From Oceanidesulfovibrio indonesiensis (GTDB taxonomy: Bacteria > Desulfobacterota > Desulfovibrionia > Desulfovibrionales > Desulfovibrionaceae), in NCBI RefSeq assembly GCF_007625075.1, contig NZ_QMIE01000016.1:1-64000 (forward strand): a stretch of DNA of 64,000 nt, read 5' to 3'. Position numbers and translations under genes: made by a program. The first letter of the stretch is position 1. Every line of letters starts with the position of its first letter. A model generated the notes under the pieces. The model had not been told where the DNA came from. It made no database searches and saw only the letters and a list, made by a program, of their open reading frames with translations. Shown here piece by piece: positions 9,126 to 17,616 of the stretch.

Positions 9126-10099
9126 CCACAGAGCACACGCCAGAATATTCTTTGGTAATCCCCGTGTACCGCAACGCGGAAAACATTCCGCATCTGCTCC
9201 CTGTTCTGGAGGAGATGTGGGAGAACACCGGGCGGAACATGGAGGTGGTGTTCATTGTGGATGGTTCGCCGGACAACAGCTTTGAGATGTTGCGGCAGGC
9301 ATTGCCGCAAACTCCGTATCCTGCCCAGTTGCTGGAGCACAGCCGGAACTTCGGGTCCTTCGCGGCAATCCGTACAGGCATGGGCGTTGCTCGCGGCAGC
9401 TACATGGCGGCCATGGCCGCGGACCTGCAAGAGCCGCCGGAACTGGTTCTGGAGATGTTCGAAACACTGGCCAACGACAATGCCGATGTCGTTTTCGGCC
9501 AGCGTTCGGAACGAGACGACCCCTTCTTGTACAAGCTGCTTTCCCAGACGTTCTGGAAGATATACCGCAAATGGGTGATTCCTGAGATACCAGAGGGTGG
9601 CGTGGATGTTTTCGGCTGCAACCGCCGCGTGCGCGACGCTGTTCTCAGTTTGAGCGAGGCGAACAGTTCCCTCGTTGCGCAATTGTTCTGGGTCGGCTAC
9701 CGCCGGGCGTTCCTGCCCTACAAGAGGCGCAAGCGCGAGCAAGGTGTTTCTGCCTGGAGCATGCGCAAGCGGCTGAAGTACATGCTGGACAGCATCCTGT
9801 CCTTCACCAACCTGCCAATCATGATCCTGTTCTGGATCGGCCTCCTGGGTGTCACCATCAGCGCGCTGCTGGCAATTGTCGTTCTGGGGGCGTGGTTTAT
9901 GGGATCTGTAGGGGCCAAGGGATACACGCCGCTCATGCTGGCCCTGGTGTTTTTCAGTTCCCTGCAGCTTCTGGCCACAGGCATCGTGGGGTTCTATCTG
10001 TGGCGGATATTCGAAAACACCAAGTGCCGCCCAGCCACGTTCGTATCCACGGCATTGCGATTCGATCCTGAAAACAGTCGGGGAGACCATGGCCGCTGA
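9122..10099 (+). CDS. GT2 polyprenyl-phosphate glycosyltransferase with two C-terminal membrane helices
   Basis: The 325-residue protein has a GT-A domain (SLVIPVYRNAENIPHLLPVL; FIVDGSPDNSF; AADLQEPPEL with the metal-binding acidic motif) and two hydrophobic segments (about 232-262 and 268-293). That is the architecture of the GtrB/ArnC/DPM-like enzymes that put a nucleotide sugar onto undecaprenyl phosphate at the cytoplasmic face. The basic segment YKRRKREQGVSAWS before the helices is typical of this group. It overlaps the aminotransferase upstream by 4 bases and the FdtD-like gene downstream by 11, so all belong to one operon. The likely donor is the amino sugar made by its neighbours (inference). 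Confidence 0.88.
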   Translation: MTTEHTPEYSLVIPVYRNAENIPHLLPVLEEMWENTGRNMEVVFIVDGSPDNSFEMLRQALPQTPYPAQLLEHSRNFGSFAAIRTGMGVARGSYMAAMAADLQEPPELVLEMFETLANDNADVVFGQRSERDDPFLYKLLSQTFWKIYRKWVIPEIPEGGVDVFGCNRRVRDAVLSLSEANSSLVAQLFWVGYRRAFLPYKRRKREQGVSAWSMRKRLKYMLDSILSFTNLPIMILFWIGLLGVTISALLAIVVLGAWFMGSVGAKGYTPLMLALVFFSSLQLLATGIVGFYLWRIFENTKCRPATFVSTALRFDPENSRGDHGR

Positions 10100-11045
10100 T
10101 TTTTTCGTGCACGAAAAGGCGCTTTGCGAAACCGGACATGTGGGGCCTCGCACCCGGATATGGGCATTTGCTCACATCCTTCCCGGGGCCAGAATCGGAG
10201 CGGATTGCAATATCTGCGATGGCGTGTTCATCGAAAACGATGTGCAGGTCGGGGACCGCGTCACCATCAAGTGCGGCGTTCAGCTCTGGGATGGCGTGCG
10301 TCTGGGCGACGACGCTTTCGTTGGTCCCAACGCCACGTTCACCAACGACCGCTTCCCTCGTTCCCGCCAGTATCTGGATAAAGCGCTGCAAACGATCGTT
10401 GAGCCTGGTGCAAGCATCGGAGCAAACGCCACTATTCTTCCGGGATTGCGGGTGGGACGGGCCGCCATGGTCGGCGCCGGAGCGGTCGTGACGCACGATG
10501 TGCCCCATCATGCGATCGTTGCGGGAAACCCCGCCAGAATAGTGGGGTATACGTTTTCCTCCGAGGTCCGGGCGGGCTCGGCTCTGGAGTTCAGGCCGGA
10601 GGACATCGAGGGCCAGGGTGGTCCGCACGATCTCGGAGTCGGGAAAGCCCAGGTGTGGCCGCTACCGCACTTCAAGGATCTTCGCGGCGCAATCGTGCCG
10701 CTTGAGTTCCATAAGGACCTGCCCTTCGAGCCGAAGCGACACTTCTTCGTGTTCGGCGTGCCGGACAACAAGGTGCGCGGCGAGCACGCACATAAAGAAT
10801 GCCACCAGTTTCTCGTGGCCCTGCACGGCAGCCTGAACCTCGTCATGACCGATGGCGAGCACTCCACCGAAATCAGGCTGAATCGTCCGGACATCGGGGT
10901 CTACATGCCGCCGATGATCTGGGGCATACAGTACAACTTCTCCGTTGATACGGTGCTTGGCGTCTACGCATCCCATCCCTACGACAGCGCGGAGTACATC
11001 CGCGAATTCGACGAGTTCCGGCGTCTGACCCGAAAAGGAGCCTGA
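10089..11045 (+). CDS. Bifunctional sugar N-acetyltransferase / dTDP-sugar 3,4-ketoisomerase (FdtD/WxcM type)
   Basis: The 318-residue protein is a two-domain fusion. Residues about 10-170 form a left-handed beta-helix acetyltransferase (hexapeptide turns such as IGADCNICDGVFIENDV and VGAGAVVTHDVPHHAIVAGNP). Residues about 185-318 form a cupin of the WxcM/FdtA/QdtA family (DLRGAIVPLEF; GEHAHKECHQF, whose His residues match the FdtA active site; MPPMIWGIQYNFS). The same fusion order is known in Xanthomonas WxcM and Shewanella FdtD, which isomerise dTDP-4-keto-6-deoxyglucose and N-acetylate the later 3-amino sugar. Together with the aminotransferase this gives three steps of dTDP-Fuc3NAc or Qui3NAc synthesis in two genes. 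Which epimer is made cannot be told from sequence alone. Confidence 0.9.
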   Translation: MAADFFVHEKALCETGHVGPRTRIWAFAHILPGARIGADCNICDGVFIENDVQVGDRVTIKCGVQLWDGVRLGDDAFVGPNATFTNDRFPRSRQYLDKALQTIVEPGASIGANATILPGLRVGRAAMVGAGAVVTHDVPHHAIVAGNPARIVGYTFSSEVRAGSALEFRPEDIEGQGGPHDLGVGKAQVWPLPHFKDLRGAIVPLEFHKDLPFEPKRHFFVFGVPDNKVRGEHAHKECHQFLVALHGSLNLVMTDGEHSTEIRLNRPDIGVYMPPMIWGIQYNFSVDTVLGVYASHPYDSAEYIREFDEFRRLTRKGA

Positions 11046-11047
11046 GG

Positions 11048-12817
11048 TTGGCGCCGCGTTCATACTTGGGGATGCAGCAACCCCGGGATGGAGGGGGACA
11101 CTGGCCTGTGGTGCTGGCATGGTGCGGCTTTGCCGTGCTGGCCCTGTTTTTTCTGTTGTACATTACTCCACGCAAAGGCGCCTTTTTCGGGGACGAGGGC
11201 TGGTATATGTACACCGCCTTTCGAGCCCTGCGGCATGGCGAACTGGACCTTTTTCTTCCCCAGGCGCCCGCGTATCTGTTCAATACCGCCTTCATGACCA
11301 TCCTGGGCGCGGGGTATCTGCCTCTGCGCTGGGTGTACACCCTATGCAGCATGGCCGCCGGGGTCGCCATCATGACGGGAGTCGGCGGCGCGAGAGGTTA
11401 TAATAAAGTAATCATCCCCCTCGGCTTGTGCTGCATTCTCGTGGCCGGTCTATCCTCCGTGGTCAATTATCAGAATGGGCCAAGCTTGTTCCTGCTGATG
11501 GGCCTGGGGCTGTATTGGCTGTCTCGGAAAACAGTCCAGCCCGTCCTTTTCGTGGGCGGCCAGATTGCTTCCGGGCTGTGCCTGGCGTTCTCCTCCATGG
11601 TGAATTTCACCGTTGCTCCGGGGCTTGTGCTGATATGCTTGTGGTTGCTGTATACAGCCTGGCGCAGAAAAGACGTTCGCCTGGCGGTGTCCCCCCTGAG
11701 TTGCGGTGTCTTTTATTCGCTCATGCTGGGAGTGTATCTCAGTAAACTGGGCCTGGGAGAGCTGTTCAACATACCAAAGGGGCACGGATTTCACTTCGAG
11801 CGGTTGCAAGACATTCTCGCATTGGGTGCGCTTGTGCCTGCGTGTTGGGCGCTTTACTGGCTAATTGAGAGAATTGCAGGGCGCGCCGGCGCAACCTCCA
11901 AATTGCAGAACAGGTATGCGTACAATCCCGCCTCGGTAGGTCTCTTCCTGGCAACACTGGTGGCGGCGGCGTATATGGTCCGGTTTCTGTTGGTAATGGC
12001 TATGATACTGCCGCCATTCCCACTGACGCTTGTTCCTGCGGTCCATCCATTGATCATCCTGCCGCAATATGCATACGCGGTACTGTGCCTGGCGGTGTTT
12101 TACGGAGATTGGACAACTGAACTGCAGAGGCGCGGGGTTTTCTGTGTCGCGGCTCTCCTGGCGTACTGGGCCCAACAGACGTTTTATAGCGACATTCCGG
12201 TCAACATCTCCATGGTTTTTGCCTCCGGGTACTTCATGGCTCTGGGGCTGATGATGCTTTCCACTCGCACGGGCAGAGTGGGACGTGTCATTATAAGCAT
12301 TTCGGCTGTTTTTTTCGTTGCAGGATGCCTTGTGCATCTCTACTACGGTGGCTGGACAACCGAAACGCGGTTGACAGGGCCGAAGGTGGAGTTGGACAAT
12401 CCACGTTTCAGCGGCATTCTCGAGTCGCCGGAGCGGGCCGAGACGTTCACGAAAATCAAACAGGCATACGCTGAATATGGTTGCAAGGACAAGGTCCTTA
12501 TCACTTTTCGTAATACTTCGCTGATATATTACTACCTGGACCACAAGGCCCCGAAGAGATTGTCGTACATATCTCAGAACTTCGGGATGTACATGGAAGA
12601 GATACGCGCTATCCTGGAAAGCGGCCGCCCATGGTGCGTTTTCTATTCCGAGAACGTCGATTTGATTTCGAATGAAGAAGAAGAACGAGTGGTGATGGAG
12701 TTGATTGAAACGCACGCCGAGAACCGAGTGGTTCTCGGCAATGATGAGCCGCGCCACCTCTACGACGACTTCATCCTTTACACAGGACCGAAATCAAGCG
12801 GAAATCGGGCAGAGTAA
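11048..12817 (+). CDS. Polytopic membrane protein, probable GT-C (GT39/ArnT-like) glycosyltransferase
   Basis: The 589-residue protein has roughly ten to twelve hydrophobic segments up to about residue 440, then a soluble C-terminal domain of about 140 residues. The first extracytoplasmic loop has FFGDEGWYMYTA, in the place where GT-C enzymes of the protein mannosyltransferase/ArnT superfamily carry their catalytic Asp/Glu. Translation probably starts at the TTG (11048), which has AGGAG 7 bases upstream; an ATG at 11072 is the alternative. It begins 2 bases after the ketoisomerase stop. In context it may transfer the lipid-linked amino sugar made by its neighbours onto an envelope glycan or protein. 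That acceptor is unknown, and the GT-C assignment rests mainly on topology and one motif. Confidence 0.75.
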   Translation: MAPRSYLGMQQPRDGGGHWPVVLAWCGFAVLALFFLLYITPRKGAFFGDEGWYMYTAFRALRHGELDLFLPQAPAYLFNTAFMTILGAGYLPLRWVYTLCSMAAGVAIMTGVGGARGYNKVIIPLGLCCILVAGLSSVVNYQNGPSLFLLMGLGLYWLSRKTVQPVLFVGGQIASGLCLAFSSMVNFTVAPGLVLICLWLLYTAWRRKDVRLAVSPLSCGVFYSLMLGVYLSKLGLGELFNIPKGHGFHFERLQDILALGALVPACWALYWLIERIAGRAGATSKLQNRYAYNPASVGLFLATLVAAAYMVRFLLVMAMILPPFPLTLVPAVHPLIILPQYAYAVLCLAVFYGDWTTELQRRGVFCVAALLAYWAQQTFYSDIPVNISMVFASGYFMALGLMMLSTRTGRVGRVIISISAVFFVAGCLVHLYYGGWTTETRLTGPKVELDNPRFSGILESPERAETFTKIKQAYAEYGCKDKVLITFRNTSLIYYYLDHKAPKRLSYISQNFGMYMEEIRAILESGRPWCVFYSENVDLISNEEEERVVMELIETHAENRVVLGNDEPRHLYDDFILYTGPKSSGNRAE

Positions 12818-12830
12818 AATCTGCTGCGGA

Positions 12831-13562
12831 TCAGTTTCCCAGCATTTCAGCCAACGTCATTGCGTTGTTCGCCGCATAGCCGGCTTCGTCGTTGTCGAAG
12901 AAGCAATACACATCCAGACCGTCGCCGAGCCATTTGCCGAGATGCCCGGCGACGGTGCGCAGCTGCCGACGAGTGTATTCACCACGGTATTTCTCTTCGG
13001 ACGGCCCGTGCAGACGCACGTAGGCGAAGTCCGCGGTGGCGCGCCACGGCGTCCGGTACCCGGCCAGCTCGTACACGCAGAACGCGGCATTGTGAGCACG
13101 CAGAATGTCCAATCCTTCTTTGCATATCCAGCTCGCGTCGCGCATTTCCACGGCAAGCCGCAAATCATCGGGGAACGCCTGCAGAGCGTTACCCAGTCGC
13201 TCGCCGTTGAACCTCCAGTTGGGCGGAAGCTGCATCAGAATTGGACCGAGCTTGTCGTCGAACTTTCTCGCCACGTCCAATAAATTGGACACGGGACCTT
13301 CCGGGTCCTTGAGTTTCTTCATGTGCGTCAGATAGCGACTCGCCTTGACGGCGAACACGAAATCCTCAGGCACCGTATCGCGCCAATGCTCCACGCTTTC
13401 CGCATCCGGAAGCCCGTAAAAAAAGGCGTTGACCTCCACGGCTGAAAGCCGCTCAGCATATCGCGCAAGCATGTCGCCGGAAGAGGTCCCTTCGTCGTAG
13501 AAGGGACCCTTCCAGTGCGCGTACTGCCACCCGGACGTGCCAATATGAAATGTCGCACTCAA
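12831..13562 (-). CDS. DUF72 (YecE-like) TIM-barrel protein
   Basis: The 243-residue protein starts HIGTSGWQYAHWKGPFYDEG, the standard DUF72 opening, and contains EVNAFFYGLP, FAVKASRYLTHMKKL, GPILMQLPPNW, VEMRDASW and the C-terminal YCFFDNDEAGYAANNA, all recognisable DUF72 blocks. The biochemical activity of the family is not established. The start is a TTG overlapping the dodecin stop (TTGA), so it is probably coupled to dodecin translation; no ribosome-binding site is visible. It ends 13 bases from the stop of the convergent membrane transferase. Confidence 0.9.
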   Translation of the reverse strand: MSATFHIGTSGWQYAHWKGPFYDEGTSSGDMLARYAERLSAVEVNAFFYGLPDAESVEHWRDTVPEDFVFAVKASRYLTHMKKLKDPEGPVSNLLDVARKFDDKLGPILMQLPPNWRFNGERLGNALQAFPDDLRLAVEMRDASWICKEGLDILRAHNAAFCVYELAGYRTPWRATADFAYVRLHGPSEEKYRGEYTRRQLRTVAGHLGKWLGDGLDVYCFFDNDEAGYAANNAMTLAEMLGN

Positions 13563-13762
13563 CGTTCGAGCACGAACGATATTTTGGTCGTTACTCGATA
13601 GCTCACGACCTGGTTGTTCTCCACAACGGCCTGGAAGTCTTTCACATACACGGACTTGATGTTCCGTACGGTCTTGGCGGCCTCAGTCACTGCCTGCTGC
13701 ACGGCGTCTTCCCAGCCCTTGTCGGATTGCGCCAGAATCTCAATGACTTTCACGATACTCAT
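13559..13762 (-). CDS. Dodecin family flavin-binding protein
   Basis: From the ATG at 13762 the product is 67 residues (MSIVKVIEILAQSDKGWEDA...), the usual dodecin size, with the conserved pattern KVIEI-SxxxWEDAVQQAV and a C-terminal YRVTTKISFVLER strand. AAGGAG sits 6 bases upstream of that ATG, so the longer in-frame start at 13792 is rejected. Dodecins form dodecameric shells that store flavins such as riboflavin or FMN and protect against flavin-induced reactions. It is the first gene of a two-gene unit with the DUF72 protein. Confidence 0.92.
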   Translation of the reverse strand: MSIVKVIEILAQSDKGWEDAVQQAVTEAAKTVRNIKSVYVKDFQAVVENNQVVSYRVTTKISFVLER

Positions 13763-13928
13763 GGTTCGCTCCTTATCGAGTTGCAGGTTCATTACAAAAA
13801 TATGCTACGACCGCGGTCCGTTCTTCCGGTAGGGCAGAATGTGGTGAGATGTCGGCCTGCGGGGTAAATCGTCTGACGAGTTCTCACCGTTGTCAGAAAA
13901 AGCACCATGGCGTATATTTTTCAGTGCC

Positions 13929-15362
13929 ATGAAAGCCAAAGATCTGGACAAGCTGGGCCTTCCCAGAGACCGCGAGCTGCGACAGGCCGCCTCCCGTACG
14001 GCGAAGCGGATGCTCAAAAGCGGCATGGAACGCGGCGCGTTGAAGGCGCGGCTCAAGGAGATCGCGGCAGAACCTGGACCGTATCTCGATGATCCGGACT
14101 GGGCGGCGTATGCTCAGGCGGCCGCAGCCTTGCTGCCGAGGCAACTTCCGGATGGAGGGACGTCCTCTGCGCATGCGGGCGCTAAGTACGCCGGCCTGCG
14201 TAGCGAGCCCGTGCCCGTGGCAGTGTTCGCCTCGGAGGAAGCCGGTCCCGACCCCGAGGCGATGAAGCAGATGGAGAACGCGGCCCTGCTGCCCATAGCG
14301 GTGGCCGGCGCTCTCATGCCCGACGCCCACGTGGGCTACGGCCTGCCCATCGGCGGCGTTCTCGCCGTGGAAGACGCCGTAATTCCCTATGCCGTAGGCA
14401 TGGACATCGCCTGTCGCATGCGGCTTTCCGTGGTGGATGCTCCGGTCTCGTGGCTCACGTCTAAGCAACCCAAGCTGGCCAGGGCTCTGGAGCAGGAAAC
14501 ACGCTTTGGCGTCGGCGCGTCATTCAAGGAACGGCGGGAGCATCCGGTGATGGATCTGGACTGGGACGCGATCTCCATCACCAAATCCTTGAAGAACAAG
14601 GCCTGGGAGCAGCTCGGGACCAGCGGAAGCGGCAACCACTTTGCGGAGTTCGGCGCGCTGACCGTGCGTGAGGAGGGGTTGCTCGGCCTGGAGCCCGGGC
14701 AATATCTCGCGCTCCTGACCCATTCCGGAAGCCGCGGAGTGGGTGGCGAGGTTGCCAGGTACTTCTCGCGCATCGCACAGCAGAACATGCCGCAGCTGCC
14801 CAAACACATGCGGGCCCTTGCGTGGTTCCCGCTCTCCAGCGCGGAGGGCAGAGCGTACTGGGCGGCCATGCAGCTCATGGGAGAGTATTCCCACGCCAAC
14901 CACGAGATTCTGCATGCCCATGTGCTCCGCGCTCTCGGTTTTCAGGAATTGGCCGTGGTCGAAAACCACCACAACTTCGCATGGATCGAGGAGCACTTCG
15001 GCCGCGAGCTCGTGGTGCACAGAAAAGGCGCCACTCCGGCCGGTCCCGGGGCGCTCGGCGTCATACCGGGCTCCATGGCCGACCCGGGCTACGTAGTGAG
15101 GGGCAAGGGCAACCCGGAGTCGCTCCATTCCGCAGCGCATGGCGCCGGCCGGCGCATGAGCCGCAAGGAGGCCAAGGTCCGCGAGAACCGGAAGCACCTG
15201 GAGGAACTGCTTAAGGAGCGCGAGGTGACGCTGCTTTCCGGCGGTCTGGACGAAAGTCCCATCGCCTACAAGGACATTGGCGCGGTGATGCGAGCGCAGA
15301 AAGATCTGGTGGACATCCTGGCCACGTTCCAGCCGTCGCTGGTCAAGATGTCCGCAGACTGA
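13929..15362 (+). CDS. rtcB: RtcB-family RNA ligase
   Basis: The protein is about 477 residues from the ATG at 13929; a TTG at 13890 would add 13. RtcB joins 2',3'-cyclic phosphate or 3'-phosphate RNA ends to 5'-OH ends with GTP and Mn2+. Metal-site motifs are present: MPDAHVGYGLPIGGVLA, VGMDIACRM (Cys), GTSGSGNHFAEF, LLTHSGSRGVG, VENHHNF. So are the HRKGATPAGPGALGVIPGSM loop and HSAAHGAGRRMSR, which contains the His guanylylated in characterised RtcB. An N-terminal extension of roughly 90 residues precedes the core and is longer than in E. coli RtcB. No rtcA or archease gene is adjacent. No strong ribosome-binding site was seen at either start. Confidence 0.9.
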   Translation: MKAKDLDKLGLPRDRELRQAASRTAKRMLKSGMERGALKARLKEIAAEPGPYLDDPDWAAYAQAAAALLPRQLPDGGTSSAHAGAKYAGLRSEPVPVAVFASEEAGPDPEAMKQMENAALLPIAVAGALMPDAHVGYGLPIGGVLAVEDAVIPYAVGMDIACRMRLSVVDAPVSWLTSKQPKLARALEQETRFGVGASFKERREHPVMDLDWDAISITKSLKNKAWEQLGTSGSGNHFAEFGALTVREEGLLGLEPGQYLALLTHSGSRGVGGEVARYFSRIAQQNMPQLPKHMRALAWFPLSSAEGRAYWAAMQLMGEYSHANHEILHAHVLRALGFQELAVVENHHNFAWIEEHFGRELVVHRKGATPAGPGALGVIPGSMADPGYVVRGKGNPESLHSAAHGAGRRMSRKEAKVRENRKHLEELLKEREVTLLSGGLDESPIAYKDIGAVMRAQKDLVDILATFQPSLVKMSAD

Positions 15363-15467
15363 GGCCCTTGCCATCGCACCGATTCCCACGCATAGTACAC
15401 GATGTCGCAAGTCATGTATCAAACCCGAATAGTGAAATTGTCAGAGCAATAAAAGAGAGCACACTGC

Positions 15468-15680
15468 ATGGACCCGAATGCCTTTGATAACGATAGCAAC
15501 CTGAAACGCATCGCGCAGGTCTGCATCGGCCTGCGAAAGCTGGCCAATTTTTTTCAGGACAATGATCCGGAGCACCTGAGCCGTGAAGACTTCGACCAGG
15601 TGGCTGAAGAGCTTGAAGATTTGGCTGCCGTAGTCGATGATTTTCTGGAAGAGCCCCGGGGGGCTGATACGGCGGAGTAG
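15468..15680 (+). CDS. Small acidic protein of unknown function
   Basis: The 70-residue product (MDPNAFDNDSNLKRIAQ...) is strongly acidic and predicted helical, with a Glu/Asp-rich second half (EDFDQVAEELEDLAAVVDDF). GAGAG lies about 8 bases before the ATG. It has no Cys, signal peptide or membrane segment. It sits 105 bases after rtcB and 86 bases before tamA and could be transcribed with either. I do not recognise a family. It looks real by composition and ribosome-binding site, but its short length leaves doubt. Confidence 0.55.
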   Translation: MDPNAFDNDSNLKRIAQVCIGLRKLANFFQDNDPEHLSREDFDQVAEELEDLAAVVDDFLEEPRGADTAE

Positions 15681-15766
15681 CACCTGCGAATGATTCGCCT
15701 GCGGCTAGATGCGCCGTAGTCAATTTTGCCTCCAGCGCAGAATGGGAGCAAGGACAACCGATCTGA

Positions 15767-17614
15767 ATGGCAGTATCCACCGGTCGATTCGGGCAGACGA
15801 CAAGAGCAGCCGTGTTTGCCCTGGTGTTTCTCCTGCACTTAGGAGCAGGGCACGTCCGCGCTCAGGAAGCCAGTGCAACGAGCCCTGGCGAGGCCGGGGC
15901 GGGGTATGTTGTCCGCTTCCAGGGGATAGAAGGGGAACTCAGGGACCTTTTGCAGCAGGTTTCCGTTGCCGCGGACAAATCGAACGAGGCGCTTGTCTCG
16001 CGTGGAATCATTGCCCGGCGCATCCGGGAGGATAAGCAGCTCTTCAAGACGGCGCTCACCAGCAGGGGCTACATGGGCGGTGTGGTCGAAGCCAACCTGG
16101 ATACGGAATCCGCACCGCCGGTGCTTACCTACACAGTAGACACCGGGCCGCCATTCATGCTGTCCGGCATTTCGTACGAGGTTGCGGAAGGTCTGGAGGG
16201 CGACACGGTCCTGCCGGATGCCGGGGAGCTCGGGTTGGATGTGGGTGCGCGCTTCAACGCAGTGCCGGTCGTGGCCGCATCCGGCAAGGTGGTCTCCTGG
16301 CTTTCCCGCCGCGGCTACCCGTTTCCCAAGGTTTCCAAGCCACGGGTGCTGGCGGATTTCGAAAAGCATACGGTGCGCGCCGTCTATACGGTAACGCCCG
16401 GCCCCAAGGCGGATTTCGGCGAAACCACCATCCAGGGCCTGGAAAGCGTGGACGAAGGGTTCGTGCGCGCCTACATACCCTGGAAGCAGGGCCAGCAGTT
16501 CGATCGCACCGAGTTCGATACCTATTACAATCGCCTCTCCGAGCTCAATCTTTTCTCCACGATCCGTGTCGATCCCGTCTCCGAACTCGATGACCAGGGC
16601 CGGGTTCCGGTCACCGTGGAAGTCAAGGAGCGCAAGCACCGCACTGTGCGCGCCGGCCTCGGCTACTCCACGGACAAAGGCCCCCAGGCCCGCGTGGGCT
16701 GGGAGCACCGCAATCTTCTGGGCGGCGGTGAAAAGTTCGAAGCCAGGATACGTGCATCAGCCGTGGAGTCCGACGCAACAGTCAACTATATTGATCCGCG
16801 CTTTCTGGGCAAAGAGTTGGCCTTCGCCCTGGACGCCAGCTTCAAAAAATCGGACACCGACGCTTACAAAGCCGAGACCTACGAGACCGGGTTTCTCATT
16901 CAGAAGAAAGTGGCCGAGCACCTCACCGTGGGCGCGGGACCGCGGTTCCGGCACGGCGACATCCTCGAAGACGAATCCAGACCATTCGACAACCAACGCG
17001 TGTTCGATCTCGTCTCGCTGGTGTTCAGGGCCAGCTGGGACGACCGGGACTCAGTCCTCGACCCGACCAGGGGCCGCAAGATCGACCTGCGTATCGAGCC
17101 GTTTTTCGAAATCGGCGATTCGAAAATGTCGAGCCCATTTTTCCTGCAGACCGAGCTCTCGGCAACGAGCTATCTGCGCCTGCTGGAATCGCCGCGTCTG
17201 GTGCTTGCAGGGCGAGCTGCTGCAGGCGCTTCCTGGGGCGCGACGCGTGAGGAATTGCCCGCTGTCCTGCGCTACTATCCCGGCGGCGGCGGATCGGTGC
17301 GGGGCTATGGCTACCAGCTGGCAGGGCCAGTCAGCGGGGAAACGCCCCTGGGCGGAGCTGCGTACGCCGAGTTCTCTGGTGAGCTCAGGGCCATGGTCAC
17401 GGAAAAGTTCGGTATTGTTCCGTTCATCGATGCCGGATACGCGTTTGCCGATCCACTCGATCTTCAGGGTGAGCTTCTGTTCGGCGCCGGGCTGGGCATC
17501 CGTTACCACACCAGTTTCGGACCGTTGCGAGCGGATGTGGCCGTGCCTCTCAACCGTCGGAAAGGCGTGGATGATCCGGTCCAGTTTTACATCAGCATAG
17601 GGCAGGCGTTCTAG
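15767..17614 (+). CDS. tamA: TamA-like outer-membrane assembly protein (BamA/Omp85 family)
   Basis: The 615-residue protein has a signal peptide (about 1-32, ending GHVRAQ). POTRA-type domains fill about residues 45-290 (for example FGETTIQGLESVDEGFVRAYIPWKQGQQFD). A C-terminal 16-strand-type barrel of about 310 residues follows, ending in Phe as Omp85 proteins do. The lid-lock/loop 6 motif region GGGGSVRGYGYQ (VRGY) is clear. With TamB, encoded 2 bases downstream, it forms the TAM complex that helps insert certain outer-membrane proteins or move lipids between membranes. The close tamA-tamB pair makes this TamA rather than BamA. Confidence 0.93.
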   Translation: MAVSTGRFGQTTRAAVFALVFLLHLGAGHVRAQEASATSPGEAGAGYVVRFQGIEGELRDLLQQVSVAADKSNEALVSRGIIARRIREDKQLFKTALTSRGYMGGVVEANLDTESAPPVLTYTVDTGPPFMLSGISYEVAEGLEGDTVLPDAGELGLDVGARFNAVPVVAASGKVVSWLSRRGYPFPKVSKPRVLADFEKHTVRAVYTVTPGPKADFGETTIQGLESVDEGFVRAYIPWKQGQQFDRTEFDTYYNRLSELNLFSTIRVDPVSELDDQGRVPVTVEVKERKHRTVRAGLGYSTDKGPQARVGWEHRNLLGGGEKFEARIRASAVESDATVNYIDPRFLGKELAFALDASFKKSDTDAYKAETYETGFLIQKKVAEHLTVGAGPRFRHGDILEDESRPFDNQRVFDLVSLVFRASWDDRDSVLDPTRGRKIDLRIEPFFEIGDSKMSSPFFLQTELSATSYLRLLESPRLVLAGRAAAGASWGATREELPAVLRYYPGGGGSVRGYGYQLAGPVSGETPLGGAAYAEFSGELRAMVTEKFGIVPFIDAGYAFADPLDLQGELLFGAGLGIRYHTSFGPLRADVAVPLNRRKGVDDPVQFYISIGQAF

Positions 17615-17616
17615 CC

